From JAAYCI01 sp964370445 (GTDB lineage: Bacteria; Bacillota; Clostridia; Oscillospirales; Ruminococcaceae): a DNA stretch of 51,731 nt. Position 1 is the first letter of the stretch. Every line of letters starts with the position of its first letter. Positions 33,295-42,255 of this stretch are shown in pieces. Position numbers and translations under genes: made by a program. The notes beneath the pieces are model-generated. The model did not search any database and had not been told where the DNA came from. It saw only the letters and a list, made by a program, of their open reading frames with translations. The stretch spans positions 1-51,731 of the forward strand of contig CAYJJK010000005.1 in NCBI GenBank assembly GCA_964370445.1, given 5' to 3'.

Positions 33295-34278
33295 ATGATG
33301 GAATCAGGATATTTTATGTTGGATTTTCCGGCGGATACCATTCGGCAAACACCACTTTTGAAGGACGAGGAAAAGCTTTCCAAAATCAAGGCCATCTCGC
33401 CAGATAAAGAGACACTACCCAAGGTGAAAGATGTGTATGGAGAGGTATATTTCCCGCCTGCACCTGAAGATAGGCCCTATACATTTGCCTCTATTGTGGT
33501 GTCTGTAGATGGGAAAATAGCTTTTATGGATGATCAACAAGGACCGTTGGTATCCAGCAAAAATGCATTAGACCCAGATGGTGGTTTTTCTGATTTTTGG
33601 GTGTTAAACATGTTGCGCTCTTATGCGGATGCCGTTGTGGTAGGAGCCAAAACGATGGCCATGGAAAAAGATATGACGGCAGCTTGCTTTGATAAAGAAC
33701 TTGCCGAGGCACGCGTGCCCCTGATGGGGAAGGCCAGCTTATGCCCCGCCCATGTGGTGGTATCATTTGACGGAACAGATATCCCCCTAGATCATATGGT
33801 GTTTGATTTGGATGCCACGGTGATGATTGCCACTTCACCAAAAGGGCTTTCGTACTTAAAAGAAAACTTCAAAAAGCCAATTGTTGAAATTGGGCCCTAT
33901 GCCTCAAAGAACGAAATAGAGCCTGCCATCATCAAAGAAAAAATGAAGGAAAATCCAGGGGCTATTTTTGTTGTTGCTACAGGCAAGGAAGATAAAACAG
34001 ACGGTGAGACCTTGCTTGCGATTTTGCGGCATCTTGGATATATGCGCCTATTGATAGAATCTCCTTCGTATATGACATACCTTATGAGTATCGGCGCAAT
34101 GGACGAAATGTTTATTAACTATTCCACTGTATATGTGGGCGGCAATGTTGGTTTTGGCGCTTTTCAGCATTTCACCACAGAAGATCATCCGCATGCCGAC
34201 TTTTTGCAAATTAATGCCCATAAAAACAACTTTTTATACACACGTCAAAAACTTGTGTACGGCGTAAAGCCCGAGTAA
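33295..34278 (+). CDS. RibD C-terminal-domain (dihydrofolate-reductase-like) protein
   Basis: Protein of 327 residues. After about 65 residues of variable N-terminus come ASIVVSVDGKIAF and LLRSYADAVVVGAKTMAMEKD, the pattern of the RibD-C/HTP-reductase fold, which resembles dihydrofolate reductase, and near the end RLLIESPSYMTYLMSIGAMDEMFINY. The deaminase domain of RibD is absent and no other riboflavin gene is nearby, so it is likely a stand-alone NADPH reductase with unknown substrate. The family often sits alone. Two adjacent Met codons (33295, 33298) follow AGGAG. Confidence 0.8.
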   Translation: MMESGYFMLDFPADTIRQTPLLKDEEKLSKIKAISPDKETLPKVKDVYGEVYFPPAPEDRPYTFASIVVSVDGKIAFMDDQQGPLVSSKNALDPDGGFSDFWVLNMLRSYADAVVVGAKTMAMEKDMTAACFDKELAEARVPLMGKASLCPAHVVVSFDGTDIPLDHMVFDLDATVMIATSPKGLSYLKENFKKPIVEIGPYASKNEIEPAIIKEKMKENPGAIFVVATGKEDKTDGETLLAILRHLGYMRLLIESPSYMTYLMSIGAMDEMFINYSTVYVGGNVGFGAFQHFTTEDHPHADFLQINAHKNNFLYTRQKLVYGVKPE

Positions 34279-34325
34279 AAAAGATAGAGATAGCAATACT
34301 AAGATGGGCTAAAAAGAGATATCCG

Positions 34326-34429
34326 TATAAACGAGACTATTTCAAGTCAAAGCTTACAAAACACGTGTTGATGCATTTGTTATTGGCCCGCATTTTTGTT
34401 CGACTTGACGAAAAATAGTCTCGTTTATA
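34326..34429. repeat. 104-bp inverted-repeat element
   Basis: Terminal 17-bp exact inverted repeats TATAAACGAGACTATTT (34326-34342) and its complement (34413-34429), with a further 6-bp pair CAAGTC/GACTTG separated by a 5-nt bulge, enclosing 53 bp. It sits between two plus-strand genes and lacks a strong T run. It may be a MITE-like element or a large hairpin. No second copy is in the window. Confidence 0.7.
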
Positions 34430-34483
34430 TGAAATGGATGTTTTGGTGCAATTTTACAATGATAGAAGGGAGAGTGTGATACT

Positions 34484-36007
34484 ATGAAACTTGGAGTGCT
34501 GGCGCGTGTGGCCTTGATGGGTTTTACACTCTTTATACAAATTGCTTTTTGGGTAGCGCTTGTGCTGTTGCTGGGGTCCTATGCAGATATATTGATTTTG
34601 ATCTTACTGATACTGAATTTGTATTGCACAGCTGTGATTATTATAGAAGATAATTACCCGGAAATTAAAATACCATGGATTATAGTGTTACACGTTCTTC
34701 CCATACTTGGAGGCGTAGTCTATTTGGTTTTTGGCAAGCACAAATTAAGCAGGCGAAGAAAAGCAGTGCAAAAACAAATTGAATCCCAGCAAAAGCAATG
34801 GATGAAAGCCAAAGACGAAACCCTGCATAGGTTTTTAGAAGACAATACGGCAGCTATGCGTCAATCAGAGTATCTTAAAAGAATTGCTTTTTCGCCGCCA
34901 CATAGCAACACACAGGTAGAATATTTCAAACTGGGTGAAGAAAAGTTTCAGGCGATGTTGCAAGAAATGAAAAAGGCCGAAAAATTTATTTTTCTTGAGT
35001 ATTTTATCATTGAAAATGGAACGATGTGGGGAGAAATTGAAAAAGTATTGATAGAAAAGGCGCAAAAGGGTGTAAAAGTGCGCCTCATGTATGATGATTT
35101 AGGCTGCATGGCAACTTTGCCGTGCGGGTTTGCCAAAAGAATGCAAAGCCTGGGGGTTGAGTGCAAGGTTTTTAACCCAATGCTCACACTTTTTAATTCA
35201 AACTTTAACTATCGAGATCATCGTAAAATTTTGGTAATTGATGGCAATGTTGGCTTTACCGGTGGGGTGAACTTGGCAGATGAATACATCAATGTGAAAG
35301 AGAAATATGGACACTGGAAAGACACGGCTGTAATGCTAAAGGGTGAGGCTGTGTATAATTTAACGGTGATGTTTCTTTCGATGTGGGGCTCTCTTACCGA
35401 AAATGTAGACGATTTTTCGCATTTTGCACCCTGCAAAAATTTTGAGGCAGATGGCATCGTTCAGCCATTTTCTGATACACCGCTGGACAAAGATGCTGTT
35501 GGCGAAACGGTTTACATGAATATGCTCAATGGGGCAAAAAACTATGTTTATATCACAACGCCTTACCTTATCATCAGCCGCGAGATGATGGTATCGCTTA
35601 CAGCAGCGGCAAAGTCTGGTATAGATGTGCGTATCATCTTGCCCGGTATACCAGATAAAAAAATGGTTTGGTTTTTGTCGCGTTCTTACTATAAAACATT
35701 ACTGCAGGCAGGTGTGAAAATATACGAATACACCCCGGGGTTTGTGCATGCAAAAATGTTTGTTAGTGATGATGAAAGTGCTGTTGTGGGCACAATTAAC
35801 CTTGATTATCGTAGTTTGGCGCTTCACTTTGAATGTGGTGTTTGGATGTACCGTTCGTCTGTGGTTCAAAAAATAAAAGATGACTTTTTACAAACACAGG
35901 CGATGTGTGAGGAAATTACAGTTGAAAATCAGCCTTATCGCGGCAGGCTTTCTTTGGTAAAGTTTGTATTGCTTGGTATACTAAGGACGTTTTCTCCATT
36001 GTTTTAA
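34484..36007 (+). CDS. cls: Cardiolipin synthase (phospholipase D family)
   Basis: Membrane enzyme of 507 residues that joins two phosphatidylglycerols into cardiolipin and glycerol. Two N-terminal helices (about 8-60) anchor it; residue ~165 on begins the PLD catalytic repeats. HKD motif 1 is HRKILVIDGNVGFTGG and motif 2 is HAKMFVSDDESAVVGTINLD. Segments DAVGETVYMNMLNGAKNYVYI and YEYTPGFVHAKMF fit the family. Length is typical (about 480-510). AGGGAGAG lies upstream of ATG 34484. It is a single gene; the 104-bp inverted-repeat element precedes it. Confidence 0.95.
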   Translation: MKLGVLARVALMGFTLFIQIAFWVALVLLLGSYADILILILLILNLYCTAVIIIEDNYPEIKIPWIIVLHVLPILGGVVYLVFGKHKLSRRRKAVQKQIESQQKQWMKAKDETLHRFLEDNTAAMRQSEYLKRIAFSPPHSNTQVEYFKLGEEKFQAMLQEMKKAEKFIFLEYFIIENGTMWGEIEKVLIEKAQKGVKVRLMYDDLGCMATLPCGFAKRMQSLGVECKVFNPMLTLFNSNFNYRDHRKILVIDGNVGFTGGVNLADEYINVKEKYGHWKDTAVMLKGEAVYNLTVMFLSMWGSLTENVDDFSHFAPCKNFEADGIVQPFSDTPLDKDAVGETVYMNMLNGAKNYVYITTPYLIISREMMVSLTAAAKSGIDVRIILPGIPDKKMVWFLSRSYYKTLLQAGVKIYEYTPGFVHAKMFVSDDESAVVGTINLDYRSLALHFECGVWMYRSSVVQKIKDDFLQTQAMCEEITVENQPYRGRLSLVKFVLLGILRTFSPLF

Positions 36008-36138
36008 ACGGTGTGGGCATTGTGTTTCCTCCTGTTGATTTAAGCATATCAAGATATCTTAATCAGCATCTCGAAAACCGATTGGATGGCAAATGAAAAT
36101 TTGTGTGCTTGCAAAATAAAAAGCGCCCTCAAGCCGCA

Positions 36139-36264
36139 AATAAAGCGCCAATTGCACCGTTAGACTGCAAAATGCTGATGTAACTACAGATTGCATTTAG
36201 GCGCTTTTGTGGCAATTTTTGCTTTTTAGCACTTGGCACTTTCTTGCCGTCCCGTATTTTTTCG
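36139..36264 (+). repeat. Dispersed intergenic repeat family A, copy 2
   Basis: More diverged copy of the element at 1-125: the same AATAAAG start and end, with changes concentrated in the loop. The central stem still pairs (GCAAAATGC with GCAATTTTTGC, 2-nt bulge). It lies between convergent cls and diguanylate cyclase genes. Confidence 0.7.
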
Positions 36265-36271
36265 ACAGTCA

Positions 36272-36306
36272 AAAAAGAGGCCGCTTTAAAAAAGCGGCCT
36301 CTTTTT
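36272..36306. terminator. Bidirectional terminator between cls and the GGDEF gene
   Basis: AAAAAGAGGCCGCTTT and AAAGCGGCCTCTTTTT form a 16-bp perfect stem with an AAA loop; it overlaps the GGDEF stop codon. Confidence 0.92.
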
Positions 36307-38020
36307 ATTGGTTTTCTCCGGCGCTGTAGATACGCTTGTATCTTTCACTGTCCTGTGGTTTAAAGCCGTTTGCAAGGTCTGCATCATAGAAGGTGAATGC
36401 ATTTTTTCCTTTGTTTTTTGAATAGTACATGGCAAGGTCGGCCATGTTAAATAATTGTTCAAAATCGGTGCCGTCTGCTGGCGCTGTAGACACACCCACA
36501 CTGCAAGATATTTCAATGTCAATCCCGTTTTGCGCATGATATGTTTTGTTGATTTCTTGGCATATTTTCAAAGCTTTTCCTTCTAATGTTGCAAGTTCTG
36601 CCGGGCCTGATAAAAACACCACAAATTCATCTCCGCCAATGCGCCCAATGAGATCGAGATTTCTAAAAAGTGCGGATGTTTTTGCATAAACTTCACGTAA
36701 AACGGTGTCTCCCATGGAATGACCCATATTATCGTTAATGCCTTTGAAATTATCGAGGTCAAACATATATAAAGTGCCGTGTGTATGTTCGTGCAAATAT
36801 TCGTTTACTTTGGTGCAGAAGGCATCTTTGTTATAGGCGCCTGTTAAGGGGTCTCGCTCTGCTTTATACCGCAGCGCCAGTTCTTCCTGTTTTTCGCTGT
36901 GTATTTCGTCCATGGTTAAAATGGCAAAAACGTCTTTGGTGTGTTTGTTTGAGCTTGTGTTGATGCGCAGCCGATACCATAAATAGTCATCTAGCCCGTC
37001 AGTGGTTTCACCGGTTTTCGCAAAAGCTTCATTCCGCCTAAATCGATATTCATACACTTTTTCTGAAATTCCTTTTTCAAAATCTGAAACCAAAGCAGGG
37101 GAGTTTAGATTGTGCAACATAAAAATGTCGTCTGGATGGATATATTCTTGCATTTGTTTTTTCATAAACTCTGTGGCGGTAATTGTGTGGGAAATTGGTG
37201 TTTCAACAGAATTTATCAAAATTCTAACAATTTCATCTTGCGTACAATTGATTTCAATGATGACCGCTGAATAATTAAACACTGCAGAGGTTAGTATCCG
37301 ATCTTTATCGATTTGCACTTCAAGCGCTTTTGTTTTTTCTTTGTAGGTGCCAAGGTGGAATATTTTAATCAAAAGAAGCACCATGATGTAAAAGAAAGCC
37401 AACACAAGCCATGCAATTACAATTTCCTGCACAGCCAAGTTGACCGAAATAAACCACAGGTCAAAGGTGTAGGTGTTGTAAATCATATAGGTGCATAAAA
37501 GTGCAACCAAAAGAAACAAACTCTTATAGACCTCATGGTTATCCATAATCCTCCTCATTGTTTTGAGGGGGATGAGTGTGATAAATAGGGTTAACGTGAT
37601 AAGCTGTAGTGCAAATGAACCTAAATTAACCCAAGGATATAGCTGCGCTTGTTGCATCACGCTACGCATGGAGATATCCAAAACGATGGAAAGCGTTGCG
37701 ATGACGGTGGCCCGAATCACAAATAAATGCAGCAACGACCCCAGTGCAACACCCATTTTTTTGGAAAATTTCCCCTTAAAAAGGAAGGAAACTTCAAAAA
37801 TGAGCACTAGCATATAGATTAGAGACAAGGACATGGGGTTTTGATGGTCTGTGCCTAACAAAAAAGGTGATAAAATACCGTTTATAAGGCAAGCTAAAGG
37901 GATAGAGAGCTTATGAAAGCGGACTCCATCACTTAAGGTACTGCACAGGTATAAATTAAGAAATGTGTGTGCGAAAACAACAATGATACAAGCTGCAAAG
38001 TAAAGTGGGTAAATAATCAT
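36305..38020 (-). CDS. Membrane diguanylate cyclase (GGDEF)
   Basis: Sensor-type enzyme of 571 residues. Residues 1-225 hold about seven hydrophobic helices; residues 230-400 form a PAS-like sensor/linker, and residues 405-555 are the GGDEF domain with the active-site motif GGDEF intact (462-466). RNLD five residues upstream is a good product-inhibition I-site (RxxD). It should make cyclic di-GMP from two GTP, linking an unknown signal to motility or surface life, which would fit a cell with a sigma-28 flagellin. No EAL domain is present. The stop codon lies inside the terminator. The start is ATG at 38020 with TCGGAGG upstream. Confidence 0.94.
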   Translation of the reverse strand: MIIYPLYFAACIIVVFAHTFLNLYLCSTLSDGVRFHKLSIPLACLINGILSPFLLGTDHQNPMSLSLIYMLVLIFEVSFLFKGKFSKKMGVALGSLLHLFVIRATVIATLSIVLDISMRSVMQQAQLYPWVNLGSFALQLITLTLFITLIPLKTMRRIMDNHEVYKSLFLLVALLCTYMIYNTYTFDLWFISVNLAVQEIVIAWLVLAFFYIMVLLLIKIFHLGTYKEKTKALEVQIDKDRILTSAVFNYSAVIIEINCTQDEIVRILINSVETPISHTITATEFMKKQMQEYIHPDDIFMLHNLNSPALVSDFEKGISEKVYEYRFRRNEAFAKTGETTDGLDDYLWYRLRINTSSNKHTKDVFAILTMDEIHSEKQEELALRYKAERDPLTGAYNKDAFCTKVNEYLHEHTHGTLYMFDLDNFKGINDNMGHSMGDTVLREVYAKTSALFRNLDLIGRIGGDEFVVFLSGPAELATLEGKALKICQEINKTYHAQNGIDIEISCSVGVSTAPADGTDFEQLFNMADLAMYYSKNKGKNAFTFYDADLANGFKPQDSERYKRIYSAGENQ

Positions 38021-38464
38021 CTTGCCTCCGATGTAAATGCTTGCTTAGGGTGAAAGTGCAAATGAGTTTTATGGCAGGTAGCTTATTGTATGTGGAAAAC
38101 ATTCATACAAAAGGCTACTAGGCGAAAAATGTACCACTTTGCAGATGTCTATGATTTATGTACTATTATATATGATTTTATGTATAGGGTTCAAGTTTAT
38201 TGTGTGAAATTTGCATCCAAAAATGAATTTTCGATAGAACTTTTAATGTTTGCATACAAAATCAAAATAGGACGGCTCATTTCATCCTGTGGTGACTTTG
38301 ATTGAACGAAAAGATGAATATGAAATTGTTTTTTGCAGGTGGTAACCTTCGTTTTTTTAGAGAATATAAATACAAAATACCAAAAATGAAATCAAAAAAG
38401 TGACAAGTTTTATGGTTTTGTAAATAAATTGAGAAGAAAAGGTGATGTAAATTTTCTTTGAGTG
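38021..38464. other. Divergent intergenic region, no gene seen
   Basis: AT-rich DNA between divergent GGDEF and zinc-ribbon genes. No convincing gene, tRNA or riboswitch was seen. Confidence 0.4.
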
Positions 38465-38473
38465 TGATATAAT
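38465..38473 (+). promoter_or_regulatory. Extended -10 promoter of the second zinc-ribbon gene
   Basis: TGATATAAT with TATAAT at 38468-38473; the -35 is weak. Confidence 0.5.
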
Positions 38474-38544
38474 AACTTATAATTAGCTTGTCTTGCAAGG
38501 TCGTTGCAGTGGAGTGACGGCTAAAATTACAAGGGAGGTATCAT

Positions 38545-40111
38545 ATGTTAAATTGTAATAGTTGTGGAAGGGATAATCCGGACGGTGCTCGTTTTTGTGA
38601 AAATTGTGGCGTGCCAATTGTTGCAGAGCAAATAAGCCCGCCGCTGGAATCACCTGCACAAAGTAGCGCATCGCAGGGAGGTTCTTTTGCAGCACCACCC
38701 GCACAAAGTAGCGCACCGCAGGGAGGTTCTTTTGCAGCACCACCCGCACNNNNNNNNNNNNNNNNNNNNNNNNNNNNNNNNNNNNNNNNNNNNNNNNNNN
38801 NNNNNNNNNNNNNNNNNNNNNNNNNNNNNNNNNNNNNNNNNNNNNNNNNCACCGCAGGGAGGTTCTTTTGCAGCACCACCCGCACAAAGTAGCGCACCAC
38901 AGGGAGGCTCTTTTGCAGCGCCACCCGCACAAAGTAGCGCACCGCAGGGAGGCTCTTTTGCAGCGCCACCCGCACAAAGTAGCGCACCGCAGGGAGGTTC
39001 TTTTGCAGCACCACCCGCACAAAGTAGCGCACCACAGGGAGGCTCTTTTGCAGCGCCACCCGCACAAAGTGCACCACAGGGAGGAGCTTTTGCAGCGCCA
39101 CCCACACAAAGTGCACCGCAGGGAGGAGCTTTTGCAGCGCCACCCACACAAAGTGCACCGCAAGGAAATTCATTCACTACAACAACACCTCAGCCAAAAC
39201 CACCAAAGAAGAAGAAAACAGGCCTTATCATCATTTTGGTAGTGGTTGCCTTATTGGGAGTGCTGGTTATTGGTGGCATCATTCTGGTTGCGACATTGTT
39301 TGTTGGTGGAAGCGTGTTGTCTGACGACTCTAACAGCATCGCAGCGGCGAATTCCCGCATAACGCAAAGCACGATAAATCCGGCTGGAAACAGTATTGAT
39401 CCAAACGGTGGCGGAGCACCCGTAGCATCAGAGGGTGATGTTCTTATTCTTAATGAGAGTGCAGTTACCATTTTCCGCTTGTATGTGTCTGAAAACACAG
39501 ACAGTGAGTGGGGCGAAGATGTGTTGGGCAGTAGTGTAATTAGTGGTGGCGAGAGTCTCTCTGTCACATTGCCACAAGGGTCGAGCACATATGACGTCAA
39601 AATTGAAGATTCAGACGGTGCTACATATGAATTTTATGGTTTGCTGCTAGACCCCGGAGAGAGCTTGGTCTTCACTTCAGAGGCTGGAGGCACTTTGGAG
39701 CACTATTATGCAAGTGGAGAGTTCTACCAGGCGGTAACAGTTACAGGTGGTGTATCCGGTACAGATGTCAACAATGATACTGAGCCTGTAGCGTCAGGCG
39801 ATAGCATTCAGTTTATTAATGAAAGTAGCTTTACAGTTTTCCGTTTGTACATGTCCGAAACCACAGACGACCAGTGGGGTGATGATCAACTGGGTACTTC
39901 TGTTGTGAGCAGTGGGGAAGGCTTTATGTTGAACTTGCCACAATCTGGTACCTATGACATTAAAGTAGAAGACGACAACGGAAATGAATATGCATTTACC
40001 GGTTTGGTACTTGATCCAAACGAAACGCTTATTTTTAGCGAGGCAAATGGTGGCACTATAGATCAATACTTAGATAGTGGCGACCTTTATGAATCCTATA
40101 CGGCAGTATAA
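38545..40111 (+). CDS. Zinc-ribbon membrane protein with 15-residue tandem repeats (frame broken by gap)
   Basis: Single gene that appears as two overlapping frames because the 100-N gap is nominal. The N-terminus is a zinc ribbon, CNSCG...FCENCG; then PAQSSAPQGGSFAAP units of 15 residues (later units 14), a basic turn PKPPKKKKTG, one helix (LIIILVVVALLGVLVIGGIILV) and two tandem external domains of about 85 residues that are clearly homologous (motif FRLYxSExTDxxWGxDxLGxSV, ending in LDPxExLxFxxxxGGTxxxY). I do not recognise the domain name. The layout mirrors the gene at 15337. ATG 38545 has GGGAGG upstream. Copy number of the repeats is unknown. Confidence 0.85.
38656..39145 (+). repeat. 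45-bp coding tandem repeat
   Basis: Units of 45 bp start at 38656, 38701 and 38746, then after the gap at 38882, 38927, 38972 and 39017, followed by 42-bp units from 39062. The encoded unit is Gln/Ser/Gly/Phe/Ala/Pro. Near-identity of units shows recent expansion. Confidence 0.93.
38750..38849. other. Assembly gap of 100 N inside a coding repeat
   Basis: Flanking repeat phase requires 99 + 45k bases, so the 100-N placeholder shifts the frame by one and splits the gene in a naive annotation. Confidence 0.95.
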
Positions 40112-40233
40112 AACCGCAGCTTTGCTAAGTCTGCAGTGAGTATATTTGTTTGTGGTATGGTTTAAAGAGATATTTGCTTGTAAATGAAAATGGCAAAAAA
40201 GAGACCTCTTTTGCAAAGAGGGGCAAGATTATT

Positions 40234-40271
40234 AAAAAAAGAGTTTTCACAAAAGTGAAAACTCTTTTTTT
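40234..40271. terminator. Terminator after the zinc-ribbon gene
   Basis: AAAAAAAGAGTTTTCAC and GTGAAAACTCTTTTTTT form a perfect 17-bp stem around AAAA. A smaller perfect hairpin, CCTCTTT/AAAGAGG (40205-40221), precedes it. Confidence 0.92.
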
Positions 40272-40722
40272 ACATAGGAAAAAGTGGCAATGTGTTTATA
40301 AAAGGAAATACTGCACAAGTATTTGGGTTGCTTTTTGAAAATATTCTACAGTGCAGGGGTTTGTGTGTTTTGCTTATGGAAATTGTGGAGATGTGTGATC
40401 TCCAAAAGAAAATACGCCCTGATAAGCATGATACGCCATACAACGCCCTTTTGGATTTGTTTTGTATGATTAGAGCAAATACTGATGGTATTGCAACAGG
40501 TTTTAAATGTGTTTTACAAATGTGCTTAATGTATAAAATTCTGGTGGCGTGTTTTGAATTTATGTGTTACAATGAAAATGAACTCTCGTGTGGACCCATG
40601 GCACGGGAGTGATTTTTACAGGAGAATTTGCCATTGCTTGGCATGTATATCCGCGAATTATATGGGTGAAATAAAGTGATGTACAACAAAAGAAAAACGA
40701 TCGCAAAAAGGAGAAATGAATC
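40272..40722 (+). other. Intergenic region upstream of the Rid gene
   Basis: About 450 bp with no gene I can support. A hairpin CTCTCGTG/CACGGGAG (40583-40609, one T-G pair) followed by ATTTTTA lies about 110 bp before the Rid start and looks like an attenuator or terminator. Confidence 0.4.
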
Positions 40723-41994
40723 ATGAGCAATTACAATGCAGTCCTCGCAAGAAACACCGAAAACGCGCCAAAAGGGGTGGCGCTTAGCTCGCAAAGTGTG
40801 GCTTTTTCGCATTATAACAATTTTTCGGCGCAGCTTCCCATCGACCCTAAAACAGGTGCACTTGTGGCAGGCGGTGTTAAAGAGCAAGCCGAGCAATGCT
40901 TTTTAAATATTAAAGCGATTGCCGAAAGCATTGGCCATGTGATGAGTGATGTGGCAAGGCTTACTGTGATGGTTACAGACATCGAAGACTTAGATGCGGT
41001 AGATGAAGTATTTAAAGGTTTTTATCCCACCTATGTGCCGGCACGTACCAATGTAGCCGTGGATGCCTTGCCCATGAATGCCCTAGTGCAAATTGAAGCC
41101 CTTTTAACGAATGGGGAAGGCACCATTCCAAACGCACCGCAGGCGGGCGACCTGATTAAACTGTGCAACAATACAGCAGGAGCCCCACAGTGTGCACTTT
41201 CCACACAAACGGTTTCGTTTTCACACTACAACAATGTTTCGGCTCAGCTTCCCATTTGCCCCAAAACAGGACGCGTTGTGGAAGGCGGGGTAAGTGCACA
41301 GGCTATCCGTTGCTTGCGCAACATCAAGGCTGTTTTAGAGAGCATTGATGTGCCCATGGACGACATTGTGCGTATGACGATTTTTCTAACTGACCTTGCA
41401 GACAAAGAAGCTGTGGATGCTGTGTACAAAACTTTCTTCCCGGATTCTGCCATTGCCAGAACTGTGGGCTATATGCCGGCGCGCACCGTGGTGCAAGCTG
41501 CTGCACTTCCCATGGGCGCTTTGGTGCAAATGGAAGCTGTTGTGTCTCATGGAGATGGCACCCCACCACAACTTGTGGAAGACAGACACGGTATTGTTAT
41601 TTATGCAAACAATACAGAGAAAGCACCTAGCTGCGCAATGTCCACACAAACTGTGGCTTTCTCGCATTACAACCACATTTCGGCCCAGCTTCCGGTGGAT
41701 GCCAAAACAGGTGACATTGTAAGTGGTGGCGTAAAAGAGCAAGCGGAATGCTGCTTGAGCCACCTGAAAAATATAGTAGAAAGCATCAGCCACAAACTGG
41801 ACGATGTTGTAAAAGTGAACATTGCTTTGAAAAACATCGGCGATTTAGATGCGGTAAACGAAGCTTATGCAAACTTCTTCCCACAGGGAACACCGGCAAA
41901 ACGTGTGATTGGTGTTTCGGCTTTGCCAAAAGGAGCTCTCATCCAAGTGGATGCCGTAGTGGCAAACGAAGAAGGCACACCACCTAAAGCGTAA
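40723..41994 (+). CDS. Triple-domain Rid (YjgF/YER057c/UK114) protein
   Basis: A 423-residue chain of three consecutive Rid domains (about 1-138, 139-285, 286-423), against about 130 residues for ordinary RidA. Each begins with a NNT/NTE-x-APxxxxSxQxVxFSHYNxxSAQLP segment and ends with ALPxxALxQxEAxx. RidA deaminates reactive enamines/imines as a homotrimer with sites at subunit interfaces, using a conserved Arg. Domains 1 and 2 keep it (PAR, Arg108 and Arg254) and the Glu (125, 271); domain 3 has Lys393 and Asp410 instead. A single chain could thus form a pseudo-trimer with one altered subunit. It is alone in its unit. ATG 40723 has AGGAG upstream. Confidence 0.92.
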   Translation: MSNYNAVLARNTENAPKGVALSSQSVAFSHYNNFSAQLPIDPKTGALVAGGVKEQAEQCFLNIKAIAESIGHVMSDVARLTVMVTDIEDLDAVDEVFKGFYPTYVPARTNVAVDALPMNALVQIEALLTNGEGTIPNAPQAGDLIKLCNNTAGAPQCALSTQTVSFSHYNNVSAQLPICPKTGRVVEGGVSAQAIRCLRNIKAVLESIDVPMDDIVRMTIFLTDLADKEAVDAVYKTFFPDSAIARTVGYMPARTVVQAAALPMGALVQMEAVVSHGDGTPPQLVEDRHGIVIYANNTEKAPSCAMSTQTVAFSHYNHISAQLPVDAKTGDIVSGGVKEQAECCLSHLKNIVESISHKLDDVVKVNIALKNIGDLDAVNEAYANFFPQGTPAKRVIGVSALPKGALIQVDAVVANEEGTPPKA

Positions 41995-42113
41995 AATATT
42001 TTGCGGTACTGACACTTAGAAAACAGAACGACATTTTATGTTCAAAATAGCCTGATTTAGCGGAGCTTGGCACCTCGGATAGAGAGGGGTTTGTTGAGTT
42101 TTGTGAATACGAT

Positions 42114-42142
42114 AAAAGCGGCGGATATTTTCCGCCGCTTTT
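42114..42142. terminator. Terminator between Rid and corrinoid genes
   Basis: AAAAGCGGCGGA and TCCGCCGCTTTT form a 12-bp perfect stem; T run and A run on both sides, between convergent genes. Confidence 0.9.
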
Positions 42143-42255
42143 ATTTATAAAGAAATAGGCTTGTTTTTACAGGTGCATTTGATCAGTGCTGGGCCTATAG
42201 CCTGTTGCGTTCTAAAAAGTAAAAAAATTAAAGTAGGTGCTTACCATAATTACAG

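Noticed and set aside
38687..40111. A separate gene starting inside the repeat array
   Set aside because: It is the 3' part of the gene starting at 38545, shifted by the 100-N gap.
40292..40612. 106-residue frame before the Rid gene
   Set aside because: No ribosome site, odd composition, ends in a hairpin.
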